This document shows positions 1-9,335 of a DNA stretch of 64,000 bases, in pieces. Both the position numbers and the translations under genes were made by a program. This DNA is from Cytophagales bacterium Alg240-R148 (GTDB taxonomy: Bacteria; Bacteroidota; Bacteroidia; Cytophagales; Cyclobacteriaceae): contig LS999826.1 of the NCBI GenBank assembly GCA_900537185.1, positions 1,444,379-1,508,378 of the forward strand, in the 5' to 3' direction. Below the pieces are notes generated by a model. That model was given only the letters and a program-made list of their open reading frames with translations, did no database searches and was not told the origin of the DNA. How positions within the stretch are numbered: the first letter of the stretch is position 1; every line of letters starts with the position of its first letter.

Positions 1-1
1 T

Positions 2-1438
2 GCCATAAGAAAAACACACCAATTCAACGAATTGAGGGCACAAGTAGAGGAGACTATGAGTCGATACGATCGGTTCACTCCTGTTTTGAAAAAGTGCTTG
101 CGCGATTCAAAAAAAGGAGAAGCCTCCTTTTCCGATAAAATAGATAAAGTAGTGACCAACAAAGTGGCTGGGCCCCTGTTGTTTTTTGCTTTGATGTTTT
201 TGGTGTTCAATGCCATTTTTTCGTGGTCAGAGTTACCCATGAATTGGATCGAAGAAGGTTTTGGAATCACTGGGACCTATTTGAAAACCATCCTACCAGA
301 AAGTTGGGCTACTGATTTGCTCACCGATGGTGTTTTGGCAGGCCTAGGGGGGGTGCTGGTTTTTATTCCCCAAATAACAATTTTGTTCTTTTTGATATCT
401 CTCTTAGAGGAAATTGGTTACATGTCAAGAGCAGTTTATATGTTCGATAGCATCATGCAAAAATTTGGATTAAATGGCCGTAGCATTGTGGCCCTTGTTT
501 CTTCTGGAGCTTGTGCAGTACCAGCGATAATGTCTACGCGTACCATAAGCAATTGGAAGGAAAGGTTGATCACTATTATGGTTACGCCTCTGATCAGTTG
601 CTCCGCTAGAATACCGGTGTATACCTTGCTAATTGCGTTTGTAATCCCGTCCTATACCGTTTGGAAAGTATTCAATTCACAAGCACTGGTGTTCATGGCC
701 TTATATTTATTGGGCATAATTTCGGCGCTCCTAGCTGCTTGGACTTTTAAAAAGATATTAAAATCAGACGAAAAGAGTTTTTTAATGATTGAGATGCCTC
801 CTTACCGCGCTCCGGTTGTTAAAAATGTCCTTTTTACAGTAAAAGAAAAAGTGATGTCTTTTGTTTTAGAGGCAGGGAAAGTCATCATGTTGATTTCAAT
901 TGTGCTTTGGTTTTTAGCAAGTTATGGCCCAGGAGATTCTATTGTGCAAGCAGGTAAGCAGGCCCAGATAGAAGCAGAATCCAAAGCGATGGGTGCGGAG
1001 CAAACGGCCAATTTGGTTGCTTCCAAGCAGCTTGAGGTGAGTTACGCAGGACATTTTGGAAAGGCCATAGAGCCGGCCATAGCGCCAATTGGGTTAAATT
1101 GGAAGATGGGAATTGCGTTGATCACTTCTTTTGCTGCACGCGAAGTTTTTGTAGGTACGATGGCCACCATCTACAGCATCGGAAGTGCCGAAGAAGACGA
1201 GTATAAGATAAGGGCGAAAATGGAAAGTGCTATCGATCCAGAAACTGGGGAGGCAGAATACAACAGAGCCACATCGTGGTCGTTGTTATTGTTTTATGTA
1301 TTTGCCATGCAATGTATGAGTACGTTGGCGGTGGTGAAACGTGAAACAAAAAGTTGGAAATGGCCAATTATCCAATTTACCTATATGTCTGCCATGGCCT
1401 ATATTTCAAGTTTTATTGCCTACCAATTGCTGAGTTAA
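2..1438 (+). CDS. feoB: Ferrous iron transport protein B, C-terminal part (5' truncated by window edge)
   Basis: Inner-membrane Fe(II) permease of the FeoAB system. The reading frame is open from base 2, so the GTPase domain and the start lie outside the window; about 478 codons are visible. What remains is the membrane part: the two Gate domains and the FeoB C-terminal domain, with many hydrophobic segments and the conserved stretch SSGACAVPAIMSTR (about residue 168 of the visible part), which carries the Cys/Pro motif thought to line the iron path. A soluble insert (about residues 310-345) interrupts the C-terminal membrane region. No feoA is visible downstream. Identification is by family recognition and is secure; only the start is unknown. 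Confidence 0.95.
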   Translation, partial: AIRKTHQFNELRAQVEETMSRYDRFTPVLKKCLRDSKKGEASFSDKIDKVVTNKVAGPLLFFALMFLVFNAIFSWSELPMNWIEEGFGITGTYLKTILPESWATDLLTDGVLAGLGGVLVFIPQITILFFLISLLEEIGYMSRAVYMFDSIMQKFGLNGRSIVALVSSGACAVPAIMSTRTISNWKERLITIMVTPLISCSARIPVYTLLIAFVIPSYTVWKVFNSQALVFMALYLLGIISALLAAWTFKKILKSDEKSFLMIEMPPYRAPVVKNVLFTVKEKVMSFVLEAGKVIMLISIVLWFLASYGPGDSIVQAGKQAQIEAESKAMGAEQTANLVASKQLEVSYAGHFGKAIEPAIAPIGLNWKMGIALITSFAAREVFVGTMATIYSIGSAEEDEYKIRAKMESAIDPETGEAEYNRATSWSLLLFYVFAMQCMSTLAVVKRETKSWKWPIIQFTYMSAMAYISSFIAYQLLS

Positions 1439-1746
1439 ATCCAGTAAAAATGTAGAAAGTGTTCTAAGTGGTGTAGTGTAGAAACCAGCTTTCAGAACGA
1501 CAAAAAAGCACAAACTTTTGACCCGCCTATTGTTCCTATAATCCCAGAACAAATGAGGAAGTGTACTCTGCAATTTCATTTGACCAGTGAAAAAAAGTTT
1601 CTGTCAACTAACTTGAAATGGTAGAAGATACTTAAGGTTAAAGTTCTAATATTGACCGGCGTTGGGATGCCCCATACCATATCAAAAAAATACAGACATC
1701 AAAAGGCTGGAGTATTGAAATTGAATAATAAGAATTTTATGCTCTT
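1439..1746. other. Intergenic region, 308 bp, convergent
   Basis: Lies between the 3' ends of feoB and the PorP/SprF gene. I see no convincing ORF, no tRNA and no GC-rich hairpin with a T-tract, so the terminators of the two convergent genes are not obvious. Confidence 0.5.
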
Positions 1747-3750
1747 CTATTCTTGAACCAGCAAATACCAGGCCTTGCTAAATTCAGGGAATTTTCGAAG
1801 TCTATCCCTTTCTCTTCTGGCAGAACTGGAAGATATTGTTTTAGATAGGTAAACATAAAACAATTGTTTTTCCGATACATAGCCGAACGATGCTCTAAAA
1901 CCCTCATTAAACATTTGATCCGATAACTTTTCAGCATTTTTCAAACTACCAAAGGCTCCAACTATAACATAATGACCTTCGGCCAGTTCTAAAGGGTGTT
2001 TGCCTCGTCTAACAATGACCGGTACATCTTCCTTTTTGGTAGGCTGCGGATCGGTAGTCTCTTTTTTAGGAATTACCACTACCGTTTCAGTTTTAGGTGT
2101 TTCTTCCACAGCTGGTTCTTGAGTAGCAGGTTGTGGTTTTGCCGCTTCTCTTTCGACTTCTCTTTCTACCTCAGCCGGAGGATTGTCTTTGGTGGCAGGG
2201 ATTATGATAGGTGCAGCAACTGCTGCGGTAGTTTGTTTTGTCTCTTTTGGAGTATGGTCTGTTTCCACTTTTGCTTGTGGCGCAGGGGTCGGAGGGATGT
2301 AGTCCACTTCCTTGATACTTTCTTCTTGCATTAATAAGTACCATGCGCTTGGAAATTCACCACTTCCTCTAACCTTGTCTCTTACTCTTCTGGCTTCTGA
2401 AGCGCTTTGCGACTTAGAAATGTATATGTAGTACCTGTTTTTCTCTGAAACATATCCAATTTCAGCATTTTCGCCGTTTCTGCGCATTTCAGAAGCGGCT
2501 CTTTCTGCATTCGATTTTTGTCCAAATGCACCTACAATTACATAGTGCCCTACGTGCAGCTCGTCTTCATGGCTCCCTTTCCGGAAAACAACCGGTGCAT
2601 CTTTTTTCTTAGGGGCCTCTTTAACTTCCGGTTCTTGTCGGTGCGAAGGTATAATTATTGGGGTTACCGGATCTTTTTGAGTTTCTGTTGGTTGCTCTTC
2701 TTCTGGTGTTGGCCTTCTTTCCGGTTCATTTACCGTTTCGGTTGTTGTTTCCGGTTCTTCAACTGGCTCTTCGACTGGGTCTTCTTCAACCGGATCTTCT
2801 TCAACTGGAGGGTAGGTGGTTGCAACCACATTTGGACTTCTAGGTTTGTCCTCTTCTTCTTTTTTCTTATTCTTACCCAATCTCAAACTAATTTGAATTT
2901 CGTGCGTCCCACCTCCAATACTGGAAGACTGTTTCTCAGCCAATTCATAGGAATAAGCCATTGTAAAGACATCTTTTGCTTGCAAACCAAAAATTCCAGA
3001 AGGACCATACCCTTGTCTATAAGAACCTCCAATCCATACTGTGTTTTTAAGGTGTAGGGTGAGTACCCCTTCAAATTGGGGTTGGCCATCTATGAGTTGT
3101 TTGTAAATTACAAACGGCTGTAAATAAGTGGTAGGAGAGAAATCTAGTTTTACTTTACCCATCACCATGTATTGTGAAAGGGCATCAAATTCAAATTCTG
3201 CAAATTCTTGTGTACTAAAAAGCGGGCTTTTGATCAGGTTAGGCAAAACAAATCCAAAATGAATGTTGTTAAGATCAAAATTTAACCCGAATCGGGCATT
3301 TACAAAGAAATTGTTTTCTAAAATGTTTTGTATAACAGGATCTTCTATGGCGTCATCGGGAAGTTGGGAAAAATCAATGTTGTTGGTACCGGCCCCTCCA
3401 GAAATACCGAAATTTAGTCCTGTCTCTTTCGAAAAAGGGACTCTGTATCCAAAAGTTAATTGTCCGGAATTAGTGGTGATGAAGCCTCTTTCGTCGCTGA
3501 ATATGTTGGCACCCAGTGATACGCCCTTTTTTAAGGGGGCATCTATTGTTAATGTATAAGTTGTAGGTGCTCCCTCTATTTCAGACCATTGATTTCTAAA
3601 ATTGGCATAAGCCACTGTGTACCCATGACTTCCAGCATACGCCGGATTGTAGACATAGGGATTGATGTAAAAATGGTTATATATTGGTTGTTCTTGGCCA
3701 AATAAATAAGCAGGTAGTATCAGCAAAATATAGCTTAGAAGCTTCTTCAT
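1747..3750 (-). CDS. PorP/SprF-family outer membrane protein fused to two C-terminal SPOR domains
   Basis: 667 residues. A signal peptide (about 1-18, ending LFGQ) is followed by a PorP/SprF domain (about 19-300) with the family hallmark YNPAYAGS near the N-terminus; PorP/SprF proteins are outer-membrane partners of type IX secretion and gliding in Bacteroidota. A low-complexity Pro/Glu/Thr/Val linker follows, then a first SPOR domain (about 400-475, GHYVIVGAFG), a second linker, and a second SPOR domain at the C-terminus (about 595-667, again GHYVIVGAFG). SPOR domains bind denuded septal peptidoglycan glycans, so the protein may tie an outer-membrane beta-barrel to the cell wall (inference). 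Stand-alone gene; no gld or por genes adjoin it. Many PorP/SprF paralogues are not secretion components, so the T9SS role is unproven. Confidence 0.88.
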   Translation of the reverse strand: MKKLLSYILLILPAYLFGQEQPIYNHFYINPYVYNPAYAGSHGYTVAYANFRNQWSEIEGAPTTYTLTIDAPLKKGVSLGANIFSDERGFITTNSGQLTFGYRVPFSKETGLNFGISGGAGTNNIDFSQLPDDAIEDPVIQNILENNFFVNARFGLNFDLNNIHFGFVLPNLIKSPLFSTQEFAEFEFDALSQYMVMGKVKLDFSPTTYLQPFVIYKQLIDGQPQFEGVLTLHLKNTVWIGGSYRQGYGPSGIFGLQAKDVFTMAYSYELAEKQSSSIGGGTHEIQISLRLGKNKKKEEEDKPRSPNVVATTYPPVEEDPVEEDPVEEPVEEPETTTETVNEPERRPTPEEEQPTETQKDPVTPIIIPSHRQEPEVKEAPKKKDAPVVFRKGSHEDELHVGHYVIVGAFGQKSNAERAASEMRRNGENAEIGYVSEKNRYYIYISKSQSASEARRVRDKVRGSGEFPSAWYLLMQEESIKEVDYIPPTPAPQAKVETDHTPKETKQTTAAVAAPIIIPATKDNPPAEVEREVEREAAKPQPATQEPAVEETPKTETVVVIPKKETTDPQPTKKEDVPVIVRRGKHPLELAEGHYVIVGAFGSLKNAEKLSDQMFNEGFRASFGYVSEKQLFYVYLSKTISSSSARRERDRLRKFPEFSKAWYLLVQE

Positions 3751-4024
3751 TCAATATGTTTATCAAACAATGAGTTTAATACGTAAAAATACATCAGTTA
3801 ACAGCCAATAATCAGGCAAAGAAATAAAATATTTCGGCATTAAACTACAGTCGATTCTATTTTATTACCTTTTCAATCTTAATTATACGGCAAAACTATT
3901 AATTATACCAATATTTCCGGTTTTATACTGGGTTTTGGTCGATGACTACCGTTATTTCTCTTTTAAAAATGAAGTTCGTCGTAATTATTGAATCGTTAAT
4001 TTTTATTTCTGATTTATATTTTCA

Positions 4025-4031
4025 TACTTTG
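4025..4031 (+). promoter_or_regulatory. Candidate -7 promoter element of the met operon
   Basis: TACTTTG resembles the Bacteroidota -7 consensus TAnnTTTG with one base less. It ends about 6 bases before the first stem of the SAM riboswitch, where transcription would be expected to start. A good -33 element is not visible. Confidence 0.4.
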
Positions 4032-4037
4032 TGCTCG

Positions 4038-4141
4038 CTTATCAAGAAAGACTGAGGGATTGGGCCCTGAGACGTCTTGGCAACCTTCCATCTCTGGTAG
4101 TGGTGCCAAATCCCACCTATGAACCAATAGGAAAAGATAAG
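4038..4141 (+). promoter_or_regulatory. SAM-I (S-box) riboswitch, leader of the met operon
   Basis: S-adenosylmethionine-sensing aptamer, recognised by its conserved core. P1 is formed by CTTATC (4038-4043) and GATAAG (4136-4141). In between are AAGA, GAGGGA, GGGCCCTGA, TTGGCAACC, then GTGCCAAATCCC, in the order expected for class I. It sits directly upstream of metH-metF, as expected for repression of methionine synthesis when SAM is abundant. No terminator hairpin with a T-tract is visible between the aptamer and the start codon, so control may be translational. A second GATAAGC at 4168-4174 could pair with the 5' P1 strand as an alternative. Confidence 0.92.
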
Positions 4142-4195
4142 TCAGTGGTGTCTAACAACTCTTTCTGGATAAGCTTAAATTTAAACGCAATTGAT

Positions 4196-5197
4196 TTGAG
4201 CATAAGAAGCATACTTCAAGAAAAGATTTTAATTCTGGATGGCGCCATGGGTACCATGATTCAAAGGCATGACCTTACAGAAGAAGATTTTAGAGGAGAA
4301 AGATTTAAGAACCATGCCTTACCTCTAAAGGGTAACAACGATATTTTATCTTTAACCCGACCCGATATAATCAAGGAAATTCATGCCTTGTATTTTGAAG
4401 CAGGAGCGGACATTGCAGAAACCAATACTTTCAGTGGTACCACCATTGCCCAGGAGGATTATGGTTTAGAAGATGCTGTGTATGATTTGAATTATGAATC
4501 TGCAAAAATTGCAAAGGAGGTGGCACAGGAATTCACAGAGAAAGAACCGCACAAACCCCGATTTGTAGCGGGATCTTTGGGGCCAACCAATAAAACGGCT
4601 TCCATGTCTCCAGATGTTAACGACCCGGGCTATAGGGCCATTACTTTTCAGGAATTGGTAGACGCCTATACTTTACAATCCAAAGCATTATTGGATGGAG
4701 GAGCAGATATATTTTTAGTTGAAACCATTTTTGACACTTTGAATGCGAAGGCGGCGTTGTTTGCAATCAATGAAGTAAAAGAATCAGAAGGAAAGGACAT
4801 TCCTGTTATGATTAGTGGCACCATTACCGATGCTTCTGGTCGTACACTGTCCGGACAAACTACTGAAGCTTTTTTGATTTCAATACGGCACAGCAACCCA
4901 ATGAGCATTGGTTTGAATTGTGCTTTAGGAGCAAAAGAACTGAGGCAATATTTGCAGGTGCTGGATAAGAAATCAGATTTATTTGTTAGTGCACACCCCA
5001 ATGCTGGGTTGCCCAATGAATTTGGTCAATACGATGAAACGCCAGAACAAATGGCAGATCAGATAAAAGAATTTTTAGAGGAGTCGTTGGTCAATATTGT
5101 TGGTGGTTGTTGCGGTACTACACCGGAGCACATCCAGGCAATTGCCAATTTGGCTTCTCAATACCAACCAAGAAAAATAGAACAACATGTCGGTTAA
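4196..5197 (+). CDS. metH: Methionine synthase, homocysteine-binding half (split MetH)
   Basis: 333 residues from a TTG start at 4196. I chose this start because the only upstream in-frame starts lie inside the riboswitch or are non-standard, and because it gives the usual N-terminus: a short helix before [11 protein letters not shown]. The protein is the zinc-dependent homocysteine S-methyltransferase domain (TIM barrel): the zinc ligands are the Cys of GLNCALG and the Cys pair of GGCCGTTP near the C-terminus. It would supply activated homocysteine to the cobalamin half encoded two genes downstream, so the enzyme is made as two polypeptides, as is common in Bacteroidota. The 3' end overlaps the next gene by 11 bases, which indicates translational coupling. 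Confidence 0.93.
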   Translation: MSIRSILQEKILILDGAMGTMIQRHDLTEEDFRGERFKNHALPLKGNNDILSLTRPDIIKEIHALYFEAGADIAETNTFSGTTIAQEDYGLEDAVYDLNYESAKIAKEVAQEFTEKEPHKPRFVAGSLGPTNKTASMSPDVNDPGYRAITFQELVDAYTLQSKALLDGGADIFLVETIFDTLNAKAALFAINEVKESEGKDIPVMISGTITDASGRTLSGQTTEAFLISIRHSNPMSIGLNCALGAKELRQYLQVLDKKSDLFVSAHPNAGLPNEFGQYDETPEQMADQIKEFLEESLVNIVGGCCGTTPEHIQAIANLASQYQPRKIEQHVG

Positions 5198-5624
5198 ACT
5201 GTACAGCGAAATTGATGCTTCCATTTTGAAAGCACTGCCTAACCCAACTGGAGAGGCCTACGAAATTAAAGTTAAAATACCGGAATTCACTTTTTTAGGG
5301 GTGCAAAGTCAACCTGATTTTGCAACAGTTTTTTTAACTTTTTACCCTAAAAATAAGATCATAGAACTGAAGTCTCTTAAACAATATGTTTACCATTTGC
5401 GGGATATCACAGTTTCTTATGAGCGATTGATCAATATCTTTTACGACCACTTAATTGAGGTTTATAACCCAGATAGAATGCGAATCGTTATGGTTTGCAA
5501 TCCAAGAGGAGGTATTAGTTCTAAATTGACCATAGACTCTGATTGGGCCATTAGAGGTGGCGGAGAGAAGTACAAAGATTGGCACAACAATGGGCCAGAA
5601 GACAATTGGTCCGTATTAATGTAA
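5187..5624 (+). CDS. QueF-family T-fold protein lacking the catalytic cysteine
   Basis: 145 residues. It aligns by eye with NADPH-dependent preQ0 reductase QueF: PEFT (32-35), QPDF (42-45, keeping the Asp of the active site), ELKSLKQY (60-67, the QueF motif) and PRGG (106-109). The nucleophilic Cys that forms the thioimide in B. subtilis QueF (Cys55) is replaced by Gly38 and the loop is one residue shorter. The active-site His before the substrate-binding Glu is Tyr78, while the Glu (Glu79) is kept. The only Cys is residue 104. Nitrile reduction is therefore unlikely; binding of a purine- or pterin-like ligand is possible. It is wedged between the two metH halves, overlapping the first by 11 bases and 4 bases from the second, which suggests a role linked to methionine synthase or folate (inference). 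Confidence 0.8.
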   Translation: MSVKLYSEIDASILKALPNPTGEAYEIKVKIPEFTFLGVQSQPDFATVFLTFYPKNKIIELKSLKQYVYHLRDITVSYERLINIFYDHLIEVYNPDRMRIVMVCNPRGGISSKLTIDSDWAIRGGGEKYKDWHNNGPEDNWSVLM

Positions 5625-5628
5625 GCAT

Positions 5629-8316
5629 ATGAGTGAATTAAAACCATTAAAATTAAGCGGATTAGAACCCTTGGTGATTACACCTGAAACCAATTTTATT
5701 AATGTTGGGGAAAGAACCAATGTTGCCGGGTCTAAAAAGTTTTTGAGGTTAATAAAAGAAGAATCTTTTGAGGAGGCGCTGAGCATTGCCAGAGACCAAG
5801 TAGAAGGAGGTGCGCAAATTATTGACATCAACATGGACGATGGCTTAATTGACGGGAAGGAGGCGATGGTTAAGTTTTTACACCTCATAGCGTCCGAACC
5901 GGATATTGCCAGAGTACCCATTATGATTGATTCTTCCAAATGGGACATCATAGAAGCTGGGTTGCAATGCATTCAAGGTAAAGGAGTAGTCAATTCTATT
6001 AGCTTAAAGGAAGGAGAGGAAGAGTTTTTTCATCATGCCAAAAAAATAAAAGCATACGGAGCAGCAGTAGTAGTGATGGCCTTTGATGAAGTTGGGCAGG
6101 CGGACACTTACCAACGTAGAATCGAAATATGCGAACGTTCGTATACTATTCTTACCGAGCAAATAGGGTTTCCAGCGGAAGATATAATTTTTGACCCAAA
6201 TATATTCCCTGTTGCAACTGGTATGGAAGAGCACAGGAAAAATGCCATTGATTTTTTTAGGGCGACCCATTGGATTAAAGAAAACCTACCAGGTGCTAAG
6301 GTCTCTGGGGGGGTAAGTAATATTTCCTTTTCATTTAGGGGTAATAACGCCGTTAGAGAGGCCATGCACTCTGCATTTTTATACCATGGGATCCAACATG
6401 GTATGGACATGGGGATTGTGAACCCTGCATTGTTGGAAGTATACGATGATATCCCAAAAGAATTGCTCGATAAAGTAGAAGATGTTCTTTTGGACCGAAG
6501 CGATGAAGCCACAGAGGTACTAATTGATTACGCTGAAACCGTAAAGGGCAGTGGTAAAAAAAGAGAGAATGACCTTAGTTGGAGAGAGCAAGAGGTAGAG
6601 GGCAGATTAACCCATGCTCTAGTAAAGGGTATTGTGGACTTTATTGACGCAGATACAGAAGAGGTTCGAGTTAAATACGGCTCGCCGTTAACCGTAATTG
6701 AAGGGCCATTAATGGATGGTATGAACGTGGTTGGAGATCTTTTTGGAAGTGGTAAAATGTTTTTACCCCAAGTAGTAAAAAGTGCGAGGGTAATGAAAAA
6801 GGCCGTGGCCTATTTGCTGCCGTATTTAGAAGAAGAAAAGGCGAAGAACAATAGCGTGACAAGTGCGCCAAAGGTATTGCTTGCTACTGTAAAAGGAGAT
6901 GTGCACGACATTGGAAAGAACATTGTTGGTGTTGTATTGGCGTGTAACAATTACGAGATTATTGACATGGGCGTTATGGTGCCCACCGAAAAAATACTGG
7001 ACAAAGCAATAGAAGAAAATGTCCAGGCCATTGGTCTAAGTGGTTTGATTACGCCATCGCTCGATGAAATGGTAGGCGTGGCAAGAGAAATGGAAAAAAG
7101 AAAAATGGACCTCCCTTTGTTAATTGGGGGAGCTACTACCTCTAGGGTTCATACAGCAGTTAAAATTGATCCTTGTTATGCTGGTTCAGTGGTACATGTT
7201 TTGGATGCTTCTAAAAGTGTTCCAGTAACTGGGGCGCTGATCAGTGAGACACAAAAAGAATCTTTCCATACCAAAACCAAAAAAGAGTACGAAGAGGTTC
7301 GAACCAACCATGCGAACAGACAAAAGAACAAAAATTACATTCCTTACAACGATGCAAAGTTGAACAAACAAGTAGTAGACTGGGAAGAACACCAACCTAC
7401 CGTGCCTAGCTTTATTGGCAATAAGACTTTCAACGACTATGATTTATCAGAAATTAGACCCTACATCGATTGGACCCCATTTTTCTCTACCTGGATGCTG
7501 AAAGGAAAGTATCCTGCTATATTGGAAGATAAAGTGGTAGGAGTAGAGGCTACAAAATTATTCGAGGATGCGAATGTTTTACTGGACAAAATCATCAACA
7601 ACCGGTTGTTGACAGCCAATGCCGTAGTTGGAATTTATCCAGCCAATGCTCTTGGAGACGACGTTGAAATTTACTCCAACAACGAACGGGACCACGAACT
7701 AGCCACTTTTCATTTCCTAAGGCAACAAGGTAAAAAAGGTAAAGGAATTAGCAACCACAGTTTGGCAGATTATGTAGCACCCGAAAGCAAAGGTGTACCA
7801 GACTATATGGGTGGATTTGCCGTAACGGCAGGGATAGGTATTGAAAAATTAATTGAACAATACAAAGCCGAGCACGACGACTACAACGAAATTATGGTAA
7901 AGGCCTTAGCAGATAGACTGGCCGAGGCGTTTGCGGAGTTGATGCATGAAAAGGTTAGAAAGGAACTTTGGGGGTATTCCAAAAATGAAAAATTGGACAA
8001 CAAAGAGCTAATTAAAGAACAATATGCAGGTATTAGGCCTGCCCCGGGTTATCCGGCATGCCCAGATCATACCGAGAAACCTATTTTATTTGGATTATTG
8101 GATGCAGAAGAACAAACGGGAATTCAGCTAACAGAGTCCATGGCCATGTACCCTGCGGCTTCGGTAAGTGGGTTTTATTTTTCCCATCCAGAATCCAAAT
8201 ATTTTGGATTAGGAAAAATTGAAAAAGACCAAGTTATAGACTATGCCAAACGCAAGGGACAATCGGTGGCTGAAATTGAAAAATGGTTGGCTCCAAACTT
8301 AAATTACGATATATAA
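5629..8316 (+). CDS. metH: Methionine synthase, folate/cobalamin/activation half (split MetH)
   Basis: 895 residues. Domains in order: pterin-binding TIM barrel (about 1-290, with [11 protein letters not shown] at 25-35), cobalamin cap helices (about 310-400), the B12-binding Rossmann domain with DVHDIGKN, whose His426 is the lower axial cobalt ligand, and the SAM-binding reactivation domain (about 560-895) with [12 protein letters not shown] near residue 805. It carries the methyl group from 5-methyltetrahydrofolate to homocysteine bound by the separate N-terminal half. All modules except the homocysteine one are present, so the two genes together make a complete MetH. It is preceded by 4 bases and followed by metF after 1 base; the operon is under the SAM riboswitch. 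Confidence 0.96.
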   Translation: MSELKPLKLSGLEPLVITPETNFINVGERTNVAGSKKFLRLIKEESFEEALSIARDQVEGGAQIIDINMDDGLIDGKEAMVKFLHLIASEPDIARVPIMIDSSKWDIIEAGLQCIQGKGVVNSISLKEGEEEFFHHAKKIKAYGAAVVVMAFDEVGQADTYQRRIEICERSYTILTEQIGFPAEDIIFDPNIFPVATGMEEHRKNAIDFFRATHWIKENLPGAKVSGGVSNISFSFRGNNAVREAMHSAFLYHGIQHGMDMGIVNPALLEVYDDIPKELLDKVEDVLLDRSDEATEVLIDYAETVKGSGKKRENDLSWREQEVEGRLTHALVKGIVDFIDADTEEVRVKYGSPLTVIEGPLMDGMNVVGDLFGSGKMFLPQVVKSARVMKKAVAYLLPYLEEEKAKNNSVTSAPKVLLATVKGDVHDIGKNIVGVVLACNNYEIIDMGVMVPTEKILDKAIEENVQAIGLSGLITPSLDEMVGVAREMEKRKMDLPLLIGGATTSRVHTAVKIDPCYAGSVVHVLDASKSVPVTGALISETQKESFHTKTKKEYEEVRTNHANRQKNKNYIPYNDAKLNKQVVDWEEHQPTVPSFIGNKTFNDYDLSEIRPYIDWTPFFSTWMLKGKYPAILEDKVVGVEATKLFEDANVLLDKIINNRLLTANAVVGIYPANALGDDVEIYSNNERDHELATFHFLRQQGKKGKGISNHSLADYVAPESKGVPDYMGGFAVTAGIGIEKLIEQYKAEHDDYNEIMVKALADRLAEAFAELMHEKVRKELWGYSKNEKLDNKELIKEQYAGIRPAPGYPACPDHTEKPILFGLLDAEEQTGIQLTESMAMYPAASVSGFYFSHPESKYFGLGKIEKDQVIDYAKRKGQSVAEIEKWLAPNLNYDI

Positions 8317-8317
8317 T

Positions 8318-9271
8318 ATGAAAGTTATAGAACACATCAGCAATGCGAAAGATACCTTGTTTTCTTTTGAAATTCTTCCTCCAATGAAGGGAGATACCAT
8401 GGAGAATTTAATAAAAAGTATTGACCCTTTGATGGAATTCAAACCACCTTTTATTGATGTTACTTACCACAGAGAAGAATATGTGTTCAAAAAAAGGGGC
8501 AATGGGCTACTTGAAAAAAAGGTTACAAGAAAACGCCCAGGGACAGTAGGTATTTGTGCAGCGCTTCAAAATAAATACAACATCGATACAGTACCCCATA
8601 TTATTTGTGGGGGCTTTTCGAAAGAGGAAACGGAAAACGCATTGATTGATTTAAATTTCCTAGGTATCGACAATGTGTTGGTTTTGCAAGGAGATGCCAT
8701 CAAAAGTGAACCAGAGTTTGTACCAGAGGTGGATGGGCATCAATATGCATCGGAACTTTTGACCCAAGTAAGAGGCATGAACAATGGGAACTACCTGGAT
8801 GACACTTTGGAAAATGCCAATGCCACAGATTTTTGTATTGGCGTTGCTGGGTATCCTGAAAAACATTTTTCTGCACCAAACCTAGATGCAGATTTGAAGT
8901 ATCTAAAACTAAAAGTGGACCAAGGCGCAGATTACATTGTAACACAAATGTTTTTTGACACCCAGAAGTACATAGAGTTTGTGAAAAAATGCAGGAGTGT
9001 TGGCATCAATGTACCAATAATTCCAGGGTTAAAACCTATTACAACAAAAAGACAACTCAATGTGCTGCCAAGAATCTTTTATATTGACTTGCCACAAGAG
9101 CTGGTGTCGGCAGTAGAAGCTTGTAAAAATAATGCTGAAGTAAGACAAGTAGGTATTGAATGGGCGATCAAACAGTCCAAAGAACTTATCGAATTTGGCG
9201 CACCGTGTTTGCATTATTATTCGATGGGTAAATCGGGTTCTGTTTATAAAATTGCAAAGGAATTGTTTTAA
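8318..9271 (+). CDS. metF: 5,10-methylenetetrahydrofolate reductase
   Basis: 317 residues, a normal length for bacterial MetF. It is the FAD-dependent TIM-barrel enzyme that makes 5-methyltetrahydrofolate, the methyl donor of the MetH encoded just upstream. The N-terminal FSFEILPP carries the catalytic Glu, and the central segment QGADYIVTQMFFD and PIIPGLKPI are typical of the family. The ATG lies one base after the metH stop codon, so it is the last gene of the riboswitch-controlled operon; a strong hairpin terminator follows. The context therefore unites supply and use of methyl-folate in one transcription unit. Confidence 0.96.
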   Translation: MKVIEHISNAKDTLFSFEILPPMKGDTMENLIKSIDPLMEFKPPFIDVTYHREEYVFKKRGNGLLEKKVTRKRPGTVGICAALQNKYNIDTVPHIICGGFSKEETENALIDLNFLGIDNVLVLQGDAIKSEPEFVPEVDGHQYASELLTQVRGMNNGNYLDDTLENANATDFCIGVAGYPEKHFSAPNLDADLKYLKLKVDQGADYIVTQMFFDTQKYIEFVKKCRSVGINVPIIPGLKPITTKRQLNVLPRIFYIDLPQELVSAVEACKNNAEVRQVGIEWAIKQSKELIEFGAPCLHYYSMGKSGSVYKIAKELF

Positions 9272-9285
9272 AAATCTATTTAAAC

Positions 9286-9317
9286 AAAAAAAGGTAGCTT
9301 CCGGGCTACCTTTTTTT
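9286..9317 (+). terminator. Rho-independent terminator of the met operon (probably bidirectional)
   Basis: GGTAGC (9293-9298), loop, GCTACC (9305-9310), flanked by an A-run on the left and seven Ts on the right. It can serve both metF and the convergent gene that ends at 9336. Confidence 0.92.
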
Positions 9318-9335
9318 GTTAGTTTGGATGTATTT

